Made by a program: the position numbers and the translations under genes. This document shows, piece by piece, positions 25,478 through 35,213 of a DNA stretch of 64,000 nucleotides (its first letter is position 1; every line of letters starts with the position of its first letter). The notes under the pieces are model-generated. The model was not told where the DNA came from. It saw only the letters and a list, made by a program, of their open reading frames with translations, and did not search any database. Source of the stretch: UMGS1312 sp964631595 (GTDB lineage: Bacteria; Bacillota; Clostridia; Oscillospirales; CAG-272); NCBI GenBank assembly GCA_964631595.1, contig CAZVXL010000009.1, forward strand, positions 1-64,000, written 5' to 3'.

Positions 25478-27655
25478 ATGAAGATAATCAAGAGAAGCGG
25501 ATCCGAGGTAACCTTTGATCCCGAAAAGATCATCGCCGCTATCACGAAGGCAAACAAGGCCGCAGAATCCAAGGGCACGCTGACGGAAAAGCAGATACGC
25601 GATATCGCCACCTCCGTCGAATCGGTATGTCTTTCCATGGACAGAGCTCTCTCCGTTGAGGAGATACAGGAGCTGGTCGAGACGAGGCTCATGGAGACGG
25701 GTGCATATCAGGTAGCAAAGCTGTACATACGTTATCGCTACAACAGAAACCTTGTCCGCAAGGCAAACACCACAGACAACCAAATTCTGACCCTCATCGA
25801 ATGTAACAACGAGGAGGTCAAGCAGGAAAACTCCAACAAAAATCCCACGGTAAACAGCGTTCAGCGCGATTACATGGCGGGTGAGGTCTCCAAGGATATC
25901 ACGCGCCGTCTTCTGCTTCCGCAGGAGATCGTGACGGCTCACGAGGAAGGATTGATCCACTTCCACGACATGGACTATTTTGCCCAGCATATGCACAACT
26001 GCGACCTCGTAAACCTTGAGGATATGCTCCAGAACGGCACCGTTATCAGCGGTACCATGATCGAAAAGCCGCACAGCTTCTCCACCGCCTGCAATATCGC
26101 CACACAGATAATCGCGCAGGTCGCAAGCTCACAGTACGGCGGTCAGTCGATCAGCCTTACTCATCTTGCGCCGTTTGTACAGACCTCCCGCGAAAAGATA
26201 CGCTCCGAGGTGATCGCGGAATCCGAGGCTCTCGGCGGCACGGTGGACGAGGAAAAGATCGCACAGATCGTTGAGCGCCGCGTCATCGACGAGATCCGCC
26301 GCGGTGTACAGACGATACAGTATCAGGTCGTAACTCTGATGACCACAAACGGACAGGCTCCCTTTGTCACGGTGTTCATGTATCTCGGAGAAGCCAAGAA
26401 CGATGCGGAGCGGCATGATCTTGCACTCATCATTGAGGAGGTGCTCCGTCAGAGATATCAGGGTGTCAAGAACGAGGCAGGCGTTTGGATCACTCCCGCC
26501 TTCCCCAAGCTCATCTATGTTCTTGAGGAATCGAACATTCATGAGGATTCGCCCTATTACTACCTCACTCGTCTTGCCGCAAAGTGCACTGCAAAGAGGC
26601 TTGTTCCCGATTACATCTCCGAGAAGATCATGCTTCAAAACAAGATCGACCCCAACGGCAACGGTCAGTGCTACACCTGCATGGGTTGCCGCAGCTTCCT
26701 CACACCCTACGTCGACGAGGACGGAAATCCCAAGTACTACGGTCGCTTCAATCAAGGCGTTGTCACGGTAAATCTGGTGGATATCGGACTTGCCGCCGAC
26801 AAGAACATGGAGAAATTCTGGGAGATCTTCGACGAGCGCATGGAGCTGTGCCACAGGGCGCTCCAGTGCAGACACGAGAGACTCTCGGGCACTCTGTCGG
26901 ATGCCGCGCCTATCCTTTGGCAGCACGGCGCTCTGCTCAGGCTGAAAAAGGGTGAGACCATTGACAAATACCTCCACGGCGGCTACTCAACCCTCTCTCT
27001 CGGTTATGCCGGACTTTGGGAATGTGTATATGCCATGACAGGTAAAAAGCTCACCGAGCCCGAGGGTGAAGCGTTCGGACTCATCGTCATGCAGAAGCTG
27101 AACGAATACACCGCCAAGTGGAAGGCGGCGGAGGATATCCACTATTCTCTCTACGGTACTCCTCTTGAGAGCACCACCTACAAATTTGCAAAATGTCTGC
27201 AAAAGAGATACGGCATCGTCCCCGGTGTCACCGACAAGAGCTACATCACCAACAGCTATCACGTTCATGTCACCGAGAAGATAGATGCGTTTGACAAGCT
27301 GGCGCTTGAAGCGAAGTTCCAAGCGCTCTCCCCCGGAGGAGCTATCAGCTATGTCGAGATCCCGAATATGCAGAACAACATTGATGCCGTTATAGAGGTC
27401 ATGAAGTTCATCTACAACAACATCATGTACGCCGAGTTGAACACAAAGAGCGACTACTGCCAGAATTGCGGCTTCGACGGAGAGATACAGATCGTAAATG
27501 ACGACGACGGCAAGCTTATCTGGGAGTGCCCCTGCTGCGGCAACAGAGATCAGGCTAAGCTGAATGTTGCAAGACGCACGTGCGGATACATCGGCACTCA
27601 GTTCTGGAATCAGGGCAGAACGCAGGAGATCAAAGAGCGGGTAATGCACCTGTAG
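25478..27655 (+). CDS. nrdD: Anaerobic ribonucleoside-triphosphate reductase
   Basis: Class III reductase making dNTPs without oxygen, 725 residues. N-terminal ATP cone (about 3-95, KIIKRSGSEVTFDPEKI), then the reductase barrel with HFHDMDYFAQ near 165, CYTCMGCRSFL near 390, the C-terminal zinc site YCQNCG...CPCCGN (about 655-690), and the glycyl radical loop RRTCGYIG with Gly703. All hallmark residues are present. GAGGAAAAGGAA precedes the ATG. nrdG follows by 13 bases. Confidence 0.97.
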   Translation: MKIIKRSGSEVTFDPEKIIAAITKANKAAESKGTLTEKQIRDIATSVESVCLSMDRALSVEEIQELVETRLMETGAYQVAKLYIRYRYNRNLVRKANTTDNQILTLIECNNEEVKQENSNKNPTVNSVQRDYMAGEVSKDITRRLLLPQEIVTAHEEGLIHFHDMDYFAQHMHNCDLVNLEDMLQNGTVISGTMIEKPHSFSTACNIATQIIAQVASSQYGGQSISLTHLAPFVQTSREKIRSEVIAESEALGGTVDEEKIAQIVERRVIDEIRRGVQTIQYQVVTLMTTNGQAPFVTVFMYLGEAKNDAERHDLALIIEEVLRQRYQGVKNEAGVWITPAFPKLIYVLEESNIHEDSPYYYLTRLAAKCTAKRLVPDYISEKIMLQNKIDPNGNGQCYTCMGCRSFLTPYVDEDGNPKYYGRFNQGVVTVNLVDIGLAADKNMEKFWEIFDERMELCHRALQCRHERLSGTLSDAAPILWQHGALLRLKKGETIDKYLHGGYSTLSLGYAGLWECVYAMTGKKLTEPEGEAFGLIVMQKLNEYTAKWKAAEDIHYSLYGTPLESTTYKFAKCLQKRYGIVPGVTDKSYITNSYHVHVTEKIDAFDKLALEAKFQALSPGGAISYVEIPNMQNNIDAVIEVMKFIYNNIMYAELNTKSDYCQNCGFDGEIQIVNDDDGKLIWECPCCGNRDQAKLNVARRTCGYIGTQFWNQGRTQEIKERVMHL

Positions 27656-27668
27656 GAGCGCGCCGACT

Positions 27669-28181
27669 ATGAACTACATGGAGATCAAGAGATCCGATAT
27701 CGCAAACGGCGCGGGGGTGCGTGTGTCACTGTTCGTTTCCGGCTGCACTCATCACTGCAAGGGCTGCTTCAATCCTGATACGTGGGATTTCAATGCGGGC
27801 AAGGTGTTCGATGCGGAGACGGAGAGCACACTGCTCTCGCTCCTCAGCCGGAGCTACATCGCAGGTCTTACTCTGCTCGGCGGTGAGCCGATGGAGGAGC
27901 AAAACAGAGCCGTCCTACTTCCGTTTTTGAGAAGGCTTCGCGGAATGTATCCCAAAAAAAGCATCTGGTGCTACAGCGGATACACGTTTGAGGAGCTGAT
28001 CGACGCGGGAGCGTCCGATATCCTCGAATTGATCGACGTGCTCGTTGACGGTGAGTTCATTCTCGAAAAGAAGGACATCAGACTCCCCTTCAGGGGAAGC
28101 TCAAATCAGCGTCTTCTCGACGTTCCCGAATCTCTCAGGCAAAAATGCGCCGTACTCTACGATCTGAGATCGGCGGAATAA
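27669..28181 (+). CDS. nrdG: NrdD-activating radical SAM protein
   Basis: A 170-residue radical SAM activase that puts the glycyl radical on NrdD. The cluster motif is CTHHCKGCFN (residues 26-35), followed by LTLLGGEPMEEQ. It lies directly behind nrdD in the same operon and ends at a clear terminator. Confidence 0.96.
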   Translation: MNYMEIKRSDIANGAGVRVSLFVSGCTHHCKGCFNPDTWDFNAGKVFDAETESTLLSLLSRSYIAGLTLLGGEPMEEQNRAVLLPFLRRLRGMYPKKSIWCYSGYTFEELIDAGASDILELIDVLVDGEFILEKKDIRLPFRGSSNQRLLDVPESLRQKCAVLYDLRSAE

Positions 28182-28190
28182 TAAAAGACA

Positions 28191-28228
28191 TCGGGGTATC
28201 TCGTATGAGATACCCCGAGCTTTATTTT
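28191..28228. terminator. Terminator between nrdDG and the sulfur operon
   Basis: TCGGGGTATCTC (28191-28202) pairs with 28207-28218 over a GTAT loop, followed by GCTTTATTTT on the plus strand and by T-rich sequence on the minus strand; it serves both convergent operons. Confidence 0.85.
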
Positions 28229-28623
28229 AAGATATCGGCAAGAGTTTTACCGTCAAAGAAGCTGTTCACAAGCTCATAGAACTCCACCCACAGAGGATAA
28301 GTGTGACAGCCGCTTATTCTTTCGCACGGCTGTGCGGAGCTCTCAAGGCAGGCGACGGGTGCAAGATCGCCCTCGGTATAGCGGAGGATATCGCCTATCC
28401 TGCATTCCTCGGGAGATATCATCAGGCGGTAGCCGCCGCCCTTTCCCTGCACTCCCTCGATCACTCCGTTTTTAGTCAGGACGGGAATTATTTTTTCCAG
28501 ATATTTCAGCGATATGCCCTGCCTTTCGGCAATATCCTTCATGGGGACATATCCGGAATCGCTGTGCTCTGCGAGATCGACCAATACGCGCAGAGCATAT
28601 CTGCCTCTCGTAGATATAAGCAT
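28222..28623 (-). CDS. Rrf2-family regulator (IscR/CymR-like)
   Basis: A 133-residue winged-helix protein: LISTRGRYALRVLVDLAEH at the N-terminus, recognition region GISLKYLEKIIPVLTKNGVI, and the wing GVQGKGGGYRL. Three cysteines, C92, C100 and C106, lie where IscR-type members hold a [2Fe-2S] cluster (C92, C98, C104 in E. coli), so an Fe-S sensor is plausible; CymR-type members lack them. The ATG overlaps the metH stop (TGATG) with GGAGGTGA upstream. As last gene of the metY-cysK-nifSU-metF-metH unit it probably represses that unit. Confidence 0.85.
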   Translation of the reverse strand: MLISTRGRYALRVLVDLAEHSDSGYVPMKDIAERQGISLKYLEKIIPVLTKNGVIEGVQGKGGGYRLMISPEECRIGDILRYTEGDLAPVACLESSAQPCERISGCHTYPLWVEFYELVNSFFDGKTLADILK

Positions 28624-31031
28624 CACAGCTCACCTCCGCCGATCACAGCCTCGGCATACCGCACGGTCTCCATTGCATCTGCGGCATATTTATCGGCGCC
28701 TATCTTATCGGCGTATTCCTGCGTAAGCACCGCGCCGCCGACAACAGTCTTGCACCAAGGAGCCTTCTGCTTCAGCAGTCTCACCGTCTCCTCCATTGCG
28801 GGGACTGTGGTCGTCATGAGGGCGCTCAGCCCGACAAAAGGTGCGTGAAGCCGCACCGCCGTCTCCGCGACAGTCTCGGGCGGCACGTCCTTTCCGAGAT
28901 CCACGACCTCAAAGCCGTAATTCTCAAGCAAGAGCTTCACGATATTCTTTCCGATATCGTGGATATCACCCTTTACGGTGGCGATGACAAATACCGCTTT
29001 TCCCGAGGACTCACGGTCATCGCTCATCGCCGCCTTCACCGTTTCAAAGGCGCTTTTTGCCGCCTCCGCGCTCATCAAAAGCTGAGGCAGGTACACCTTC
29101 TTCTCCTCAAAGCCCTTTCCGACGGTATTCAGCGCGGGGATCACCTCACGGTTTACTATATCAAGCGGCGCTTCATTCTCCAAAAGCCGAGCGGTAAGCT
29201 CCGCGGCACGCTCCTTGAAGCCCTTGATTATCGCATACCGAAGCTCCGACTCACCGTCATCTCCGTCACTTTTCGGCACCTCGGTCGGTGCGGTGGTCAC
29301 CGTCTCGAACATATCCGAATTTCTTATATAATCGGCACAGTTCTCATCAAAGCCCTTCAGCATACGGTAGACGTAGTACACCTTCATCATTTCCGCCGAA
29401 TACGGATTCATTATGGCGGCGCTGAGCCCGTTTTCAAGGGCAAGTGAGAAGAATATGCTGTTCACCGCCGCTCTTGCGGGCAGACCGAAGGACACATTGG
29501 AAACTCCGAGGGAGGTCTCGCATCCGAGCTCGCGCTTTATGCGGCTGAGTGAAGCAAGAGTCACCTCCGCCGCCTTATTGTCCGCCGAGACCGTCATTGC
29601 AAGTGTATCGAAGATGATATTCTTTTTATCAATGCCGTATTCTCTTGCTACATCAAGGATCCGCTTCGCTATTTCAAATCTGCCCTCCGCGGTGTCCGGA
29701 ATCCCGTTCTCGTCAAGTGTCAGCGCGACGATCACACCGCCGTATTTCTTCGCTATCGGAAATACCGCCTCCATGCTCTCTCTCTTGCCGTTCACCGAGT
29801 TTATCATCGGCTTGCCGTTGTAGCATCTGAGCGCCGCCTCCATGGCGACCGTATCCGAGGTGTCAATCTGGAGCGGGAGATCCGTCACGGTCTGCAATTC
29901 GCAAACCGTCCTCTCAAGCACCTCGGCTTCGTTTATATCGGGGATACCGACATTGACGTCAAGCACGTGAACTCCCTTTTCCTGCTGATTCACGCCCTCC
30001 GTCAGAATATGATCCATATCCCCCTCAAGAAGTGCCGCGCGCAGTCTTTTCTTACCGGTGGGATTTATCCTCTCACCGATGAGGACGGGCTCGGTGCCGA
30101 ATTTTACCGCGTGGGTATAGGAGGACACGACGCATATATTCTTGCTCTCGATCGGCACGGGAGGAATATCTCGCACAGCTTCATTCAGCTTTTTTATGTA
30201 CTCCGGAGTCGTTCCGCAGCATCCGCCGACTACTCTCACACCGCGCCTTACCGCATCCGCGACCTCCTCGGAAAATCCCTCGGGTGTCACGTCAAACACC
30301 GTAATACCGTTTACCGATTTCGGCAATCCGGCATTCGGCTTGAGTACAACGGGAACGGAGGCGTTTTCAAGCAGCTCCGACACCACGGGACGGAGCTGTA
30401 TGGGGCCGAGTGAGCAATTTGCACCGAGGGCGCTCACGCCGAGCCCTTCAAGCAGTGCGACCATTGCCGCCGGATCTGCGCCCGTCATGAGCTTTCCGTC
30501 CTCGCCGTATGCGTTTGTCGCTATTACGGGAAGCTCCGAGTTTTCCTTTGCCGCAAGGACAGCCGCCTTGGTCTCGTAGCTGTCGTTCATGGTCTCGATG
30601 AGGATCAACTCCGCGCCGTATCTCACGCCGAGCCTTACGGTTTTCGCGAATACCTCGACCGCCGCCTCAAATTCCAGCTCTCCGAGCGGCTTTAAGAGCT
30701 TTCCCGTAGGGCCGATATCAAGTGCTATAAACTTTTCCTCGGGTAAGGCGCTCAGCTCTCTCGCCGCCCTTGCATTTTCGATGGCGGCGCGCACTATCGC
30801 CTCAAGCTCCTCATCCGAAAATTTCAGACAGTTTGCCCCGAAGGTATTTGTACATACCACATTGCTTCCCGCATCGTAATAGCTCTTATGTATCTCGCGT
30901 ATCACCTCGGGGTGAGATATATTCCATCTTTCGGGATGCTCTCCCGCTCTCAGCCCTCTTTCTTGGAGCAGAGTTCCCATGCCGCCGTCAAGGCACACTG
31001 TATTGTTTTGAAGAAATTCCGCAAAGGTCAT
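28623..31031 (-). CDS. metH: Cobalamin-dependent methionine synthase, without activation domain
   Basis: Transfers methyl from methyltetrahydrofolate to homocysteine, 802 residues. Homocysteine domain first (LDGGMGTLLQERGL; zinc cysteines in GANCSLGP and GGCCGTTP), pterin domain in the middle (LIGERINPTGKKRL, VNVGIPDINEAEV), then the cobalamin cap and Rossmann part with DIHDIGKNIV, where His coordinates cobalt. The usual C-terminal SAM-binding activation domain is missing here and is encoded by the gene just upstream. Start overlaps that gene's stop (ATGA). Confidence 0.95.
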   Translation of the reverse strand: MTFAEFLQNNTVCLDGGMGTLLQERGLRAGEHPERWNISHPEVIREIHKSYYDAGSNVVCTNTFGANCLKFSDEELEAIVRAAIENARAARELSALPEEKFIALDIGPTGKLLKPLGELEFEAAVEVFAKTVRLGVRYGAELILIETMNDSYETKAAVLAAKENSELPVIATNAYGEDGKLMTGADPAAMVALLEGLGVSALGANCSLGPIQLRPVVSELLENASVPVVLKPNAGLPKSVNGITVFDVTPEGFSEEVADAVRRGVRVVGGCCGTTPEYIKKLNEAVRDIPPVPIESKNICVVSSYTHAVKFGTEPVLIGERINPTGKKRLRAALLEGDMDHILTEGVNQQEKGVHVLDVNVGIPDINEAEVLERTVCELQTVTDLPLQIDTSDTVAMEAALRCYNGKPMINSVNGKRESMEAVFPIAKKYGGVIVALTLDENGIPDTAEGRFEIAKRILDVAREYGIDKKNIIFDTLAMTVSADNKAAEVTLASLSRIKRELGCETSLGVSNVSFGLPARAAVNSIFFSLALENGLSAAIMNPYSAEMMKVYYVYRMLKGFDENCADYIRNSDMFETVTTAPTEVPKSDGDDGESELRYAIIKGFKERAAELTARLLENEAPLDIVNREVIPALNTVGKGFEEKKVYLPQLLMSAEAAKSAFETVKAAMSDDRESSGKAVFVIATVKGDIHDIGKNIVKLLLENYGFEVVDLGKDVPPETVAETAVRLHAPFVGLSALMTTTVPAMEETVRLLKQKAPWCKTVVGGAVLTQEYADKIGADKYAADAMETVRYAEAVIGGGEL

Positions 31032-31696
31032 ATTGCACCTCTCCCGAATATGCAGTCCGCTTTACCGCAGGTACTGCATTTATTCTGTTTATTTTCCGTT
31101 TTGGTACACCCGAGCCCCGCAAACGCCGTCACGGATTTCGACGGCGACATGAGAAGGCTTTCGTTCAGGGTGAGCCCGATCCGCTTTTCGCAGTCAAGCA
31201 CCGAGAAGATATCCCTCTGAACTTTAAGATCAAGATCGCCGTAGCCGGCGCTGAAGCGCGGGCGCAGCTTTTCCCCCGTCTCCGCCTCTATCTCCGCACA
31301 GAACGTATCGCAAAGCGTTTCGATCCGCTCCGCGCCGAGTGCTTGGAGCATCAGCGCCCTTGAGGGTGACAGTCTCCCGTATTTTGCGATAAGTCTGTCG
31401 ATACCGACACCGACCGTTGCCGCAAATACGACGGCACGGTCGCATCCGCCCAAATTGCGCGCAAGCCCGTGAGACGTCGCGGTGAAGTAATCAAATGAGC
31501 ACTCATCTCCGCACACATTTACGGGCAGTATTCTGTAGCACACACGGTATCTTAGCACATCTCTTGCCTCATCGATACAGGCAAGCATGAGCTTCTCGGT
31601 CTCCGCCTCGGATTCCCTACAGCCGGCATAGCGCAGTATCTCCCTCTCGCGAAAAGGGAGCTCCTCATACGTCTTACTTATTATCACCGAGCTCAT
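31028..31696 (-). CDS. Separate MetH activation-domain protein
   Basis: A 222-residue stand-alone version of the MetH reactivation domain, which binds SAM and re-methylates oxidised cobalamin. The family block RPRFSAGYGDLDLKVQRDIF followed by LTLNESLLMSPSKSVTAF is clear. The C-terminus adds a cysteine-rich tail (CSTCGKADCIF) that might bind iron or zinc. It is coupled by 4-base ATGA overlaps to metF before and metH after it, so the split halves of MetH are made together. Confidence 0.88.
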   Translation of the reverse strand: MSSVIISKTYEELPFREREILRYAGCRESEAETEKLMLACIDEARDVLRYRVCYRILPVNVCGDECSFDYFTATSHGLARNLGGCDRAVVFAATVGVGIDRLIAKYGRLSPSRALMLQALGAERIETLCDTFCAEIEAETGEKLRPRFSAGYGDLDLKVQRDIFSVLDCEKRIGLTLNESLLMSPSKSVTAFAGLGCTKTENKQNKCSTCGKADCIFGRGAI

Positions 31697-32568
31697 AGTC
31701 CGAGTATATCCGACAGATTTTCCTGTATTTTTGCGGCAACGTCGGGCTTGTTCATCGAATACACGTGGACGTTCGTTATGCCGTTGGCATACAGGTCTAT
31801 TATCTGATCGGTAGCATATGCGATGCCCGCCTGCTTCATTGCGGCGGGGCTTGATCCGAATTTATCGACAAGGCTCCAGAACCGCCTCGGCATAAACGAG
31901 CCGGACAGCTTTACGGCTCGCGCCACTTGGTTTGCGTTTGTTATCGGCATTATTCCCGCCATAACGGGAACGGTGATCCCCGCCTCACGTATTTTATAGA
32001 GGAAGCTGTACAGCAGGTTGTTATCGAAGAACATCTGCGTGGTCAGAAAATCACAGCCCGCATCCGTCTTCTCCTTCAGATGACGTATATCCTCTTTTTG
32101 ATCTGCGCTTTCCGGATGCTTCTCGGGATAGCAGGCTCCGCCGATACAGAAATCCGCATCCGCCGCCTTCAGCTCTCTCACAAGATCAACTGCGTATCTG
32201 TAATCCCAGTGTTCCCTCTCCGAGGGGTCGGTGCCCGCGGGAATATCCCCTCTCAGCGCCATTACATTCTCGATACCCGCCGCCTTCAGCTCGTCTATCT
32301 TTCGCCTCACGCTTTCTTTCGTGGCGGAAATGCAGGTGAGGTGGGCAAGAGACGGTACGCCGTGTAGCTCCTTTATATTCTTCGCAATATCAAGCGTATA
32401 TTTGTCAGTTCCTCCGCCGGCACCGTATGTCACGCTCATGAACAGCGGTTTTAGGCGTGCTATCTCCTCGGTAGCAGTCTTAACGCTGTCAAACGAGGTC
32501 TCGGTTTTGGGTGGAAACACCTCGAAGGAGAGCGTCGGTTTATCGTTTATAAGCTCGGAGATTTTCAT
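31693..32568 (-). CDS. metF: Methylenetetrahydrofolate reductase
   Basis: Supplies methyl-THF for MetH, 291 residues, FAD barrel. Visible blocks: LSFEVFPPKTETSFD at the N-terminus with the catalytic glutamate, MSVTYGAGGGTDKYT, HLTCISATKE, NVMALRGDIP, CDFLTTQMFFDN and VPVMAGIMPI. Ends in an ATGA overlap with the activation-domain gene. Confidence 0.95.
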   Translation of the reverse strand: MKISELINDKPTLSFEVFPPKTETSFDSVKTATEEIARLKPLFMSVTYGAGGGTDKYTLDIAKNIKELHGVPSLAHLTCISATKESVRRKIDELKAAGIENVMALRGDIPAGTDPSEREHWDYRYAVDLVRELKAADADFCIGGACYPEKHPESADQKEDIRHLKEKTDAGCDFLTTQMFFDNNLLYSFLYKIREAGITVPVMAGIMPITNANQVARAVKLSGSFMPRRFWSLVDKFGSSPAAMKQAGIAYATDQIIDLYANGITNVHVYSMNKPDVAAKIQENLSDILGL

Positions 32569-32603
32569 TATTTCTTCCTTTCGTATTTTTCTCGGTCTGC
32601 GAC

Positions 32604-33041
32604 TTACTCGGCGTCATGGCAATGCGCGCAATCATCGCACTGCAAAAACAGCTTCCTGTCGTACTCGATGCCGTTTCGCTCGTAGTAATCCGCAAGAGCC
32701 TTCTTTATCGCTTCCTCGGCAAGCACGGAGCAATGAAGCTTATGTGCGGGAAGTCCGCCGAGTGCCTCCGTCACCGCCTTATTTGTCAGAGCAAGCGCAT
32801 CGGATATCGGCTTTCCCTTGATAAGCTCGGTCGCCATGGAGCTTGAAGCTATGGCGGAGCCGCATCCGAAGGTCTCAAATTTCACATCTGCTATGATGCC
32901 GTCCTCTATCTTCAAATAGATCTTCATGATATCGCCGCACTTGGCGTTTCCGACCTCGCCCACGCCGTCGGCATCCTCGATGATGCCCACATTCCGCGGA
33001 TTTCGGAAATGGTCCATGACCTTTTCGCTGTACAAAGCCAT
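32604..33041 (-). CDS. Fe-S cluster scaffold protein, NifU/IscU-like
   Basis: A 145-residue scaffold with the three cluster-binding cysteines in GNAKCGDIM, ETFGCGSAIASSS and HKLHCSVLAEEAI. It carries a C-terminal tail after residue 130 with extra cysteines and histidine (LQCDDCAHCH), beyond the normal end of IscU. It lies nine bases behind the cysteine desulfurase, so the pair forms a minimal Fe-S/sulfur-transfer module inside a sulfur amino-acid operon. Confidence 0.93.
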   Translation of the reverse strand: MALYSEKVMDHFRNPRNVGIIEDADGVGEVGNAKCGDIMKIYLKIEDGIIADVKFETFGCGSAIASSSMATELIKGKPISDALALTNKAVTEALGGLPAHKLHCSVLAEEAIKKALADYYERNGIEYDRKLFLQCDDCAHCHDAE

Positions 33042-33049
33042 ACTCTACC

Positions 33050-34240
33050 TCACTTTATAATAAATTCTCTCTCGCCCTTCATCAGCTCACGCCATATCGG
33101 AGACATACCGCGCAAATATTCCACCGTTTCTCGCACCGCTCTCACCGTGTAATCTATTTCCTCCTCGGTGTTCTCCTCTGAGAGAGTGAGACGGAGTGAG
33201 CCGTGGGCTATATCGTGAACTCTGCCTATCGCAAGCAGTACGTGGCTCGGGTCAAGTGAGCCCGAGGTACAGGCTGAACCCGAGGAGGCACACACTCCCT
33301 TATCGTCAAGCAGCAGGAGCAGTGACTCGCCCTCGATCCCCTCGAAGCAGAAGCTTACGTTACCCGCAAGTCTCCTTTCGGGATCGCCGTTGAGCACGCA
33401 GTGCGGTATCTCCGATATTCCCGAGATGAGCTTATCGCGCAGAAGCGCCGTCCGCCTGCTCTTTGCTTCAATATCGGCAGTAGCATCCTCAAGCGCCGCC
33501 GCCATTCCCATGATAGCCGGCACGTTTTCGGTTCCGCCGCGTCTGCCGCCCTCCTGCGCTCCGCCCTCGATAAGATTTGTCAGACGTACTCCGCGACGGG
33601 CATACAGCACACCTATCCCCTTGGGCCCGTGGAATTTATGCGCGGAGAGCGACAGCATATCAATATTCTCGTCCTTGACGTTTATATTCAAATGCCCTAC
33701 CGCCTGCACCGCATCGGTATGAAAAAGCACTCCCCTGTCTCGGCACAGCTCGCCTATCTCCGCGATAGGCTGGATCGTGCCTATTTCATTGTTTGCGTAC
33801 ATAACGCTCACAAGGCAGGTATCATCGCAAATGGCAGAAGCGACCTCCTCCGGTCTGACGATGCCGTTTTCGTGCACGTGAAGGAGGGTTATCCTAAAGC
33901 CCTCCCTCTCAAGCCTTTTCAGCGTATGAAGCACAGCGTGATGCTCAAAGGCAGTAGACACGATATGCCGCTTTCCCTTCTTCTCCCCGAGCCTTGCGGC
34001 GGAAACGATCGCCTGATTATCCGCCTCACTTCCTCCCGAGGTGAAAACGATCTCGGAAGGCTCGCATCCAAGGCAGTGTGCGATACGCTCTCTTGCGTCC
34101 GACACAGCCTCGGCGGCTCTCTGCCCGACGGAATAAAGGCTTGATGGATTTCCGTATATTTCCTCCATATACGGAAGCATTGCCCGCACCGCCGCGCCGC
34201 TCATTTTCGTTGTGGCGGCATTATCAAGATAAATACTCAT
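33050..34240 (-). CDS. Cysteine desulfurase, NifS/IscS-like
   Basis: PLP enzyme that frees sulfur from cysteine, 396 residues. YLDNAATTKMS at the N-terminus, FTSGGSEADN, the PLP lysine in SLSAHKFHGPKG near 205, and the mobile catalytic cysteine loop GVCASSGSACTSG near 325-337. It lies between cysK and the scaffold gene. The short loop pattern fits group I desulfurases working with IscU/NifU. Confidence 0.95.
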   Translation of the reverse strand: MSIYLDNAATTKMSGAAVRAMLPYMEEIYGNPSSLYSVGQRAAEAVSDARERIAHCLGCEPSEIVFTSGGSEADNQAIVSAARLGEKKGKRHIVSTAFEHHAVLHTLKRLEREGFRITLLHVHENGIVRPEEVASAICDDTCLVSVMYANNEIGTIQPIAEIGELCRDRGVLFHTDAVQAVGHLNINVKDENIDMLSLSAHKFHGPKGIGVLYARRGVRLTNLIEGGAQEGGRRGGTENVPAIMGMAAALEDATADIEAKSRRTALLRDKLISGISEIPHCVLNGDPERRLAGNVSFCFEGIEGESLLLLLDDKGVCASSGSACTSGSLDPSHVLLAIGRVHDIAHGSLRLTLSEENTEEEIDYTVRAVRETVEYLRGMSPIWRELMKGEREFIIK

Positions 34241-34261
34241 ATTTCCTCCGAAAGCGGCTCT

Positions 34262-35197
34262 TTATTCCTCTGCAAACATAGCCGTAGTCAGGTATCTGTC
34301 ACCCGTATCGGGCAGAAGCACGACTATGGTCTTCCCCTCGTTTTCCGGACGCTTTGCAAGGCTGACTGCCGCAAAGGCGGCGGCACCGGAGGATATTCCG
34401 ACGAGCACTCCGTCCCTCTTTCCGATAAGTCTTCCCATATAAAACGCATCCTTGTCCGATACAGTGACGATCTCATCGTATATCTCGGTATTCAGCACCT
34501 TTGGGACAAAGCCCGCGCCGATGCCTTGGATTCCGTGAGCTCCCGCTCTGCCCTCGGAGAGCATCGGAGAGGACTCGGGCTCGACAGCCACTATCCTTAT
34601 ACTCGGATCCTTGGATTTCAGATATTCTCCGACACCGGTTACAGTGCCTCCCGTACCGACTCCCGCGACAAATATATCGACCCCTCCGTCGGTATCCTCA
34701 TAGATCTCGGGACCCGTTGTATCGCGGTGCGCCCTCGAATTTGACGGATTTGCAAACTGATCGGGAATAAAGCTGTTCGGGATATCGCGTGCAAGCTCCT
34801 CGGCTTTTGCGATAGCTCCCTTCATTCCCTTTGAGCCCTCGGTCAGCACAAGCTCCGCCCCGTATGCCTTCATGAGCATACGGCGTTCGACGGACATCGT
34901 CTCGGGCATTACGATGACGGCTCTGTAGCCGCGTGCCGCCGCGACGGAGGCAAGTCCTATTCCCGTATTACCCGAGGTCGGCTCTATTATAACGGAATCG
35001 GGCTTCAGCCTTCCCGATCTCTCGGCATCGTCAAGCATCGCCTTTGCGACACGATCCTTTACCGAGCCTGCGGGATTGAGGTACTCAAGCTTTGCCAAAA
35101 GCCTTGCCTTCAGACCGAGTTCCTTTTCGATTCCTCTGAGTTCAAGAAGCGGTGTTTTACCGATAAGCTGATCGGCGGAAGTGTAAATTGCAGACAT
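34262..35197 (-). CDS. cysK: Cysteine synthase (O-acetylserine sulfhydrylase)
   Basis: PLP enzyme making cysteine from O-acetylserine and sulfide, 311 residues. PLP lysine in NPAGSVKDRVAKAM (near 46), the substrate loop EPTSGNTGIGLA (near 70), the phosphate loop GVGTGGTVTGVGEYLK (about 177-192), and GISSGAAAFAA near the C-terminus. Second gene of the operon. Confidence 0.96.
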   Translation of the reverse strand: MSAIYTSADQLIGKTPLLELRGIEKELGLKARLLAKLEYLNPAGSVKDRVAKAMLDDAERSGRLKPDSVIIEPTSGNTGIGLASVAAARGYRAVIVMPETMSVERRMLMKAYGAELVLTEGSKGMKGAIAKAEELARDIPNSFIPDQFANPSNSRAHRDTTGPEIYEDTDGGVDIFVAGVGTGGTVTGVGEYLKSKDPSIRIVAVEPESSPMLSEGRAGAHGIQGIGAGFVPKVLNTEIYDEIVTVSDKDAFYMGRLIGKRDGVLVGISSGAAAFAAVSLAKRPENEGKTIVVLLPDTGDRYLTTAMFAEE

Positions 35198-35213
35198 AGG
35201 TATATCCTCCGTA

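Noticed and set aside
28222..28623. Naming the Rrf2 protein iscR or cymR
   Set aside because: Cysteine spacing (92, 100, 106) is IscR-like but not identical, and the operon content fits both; without ligand data the name is left open.
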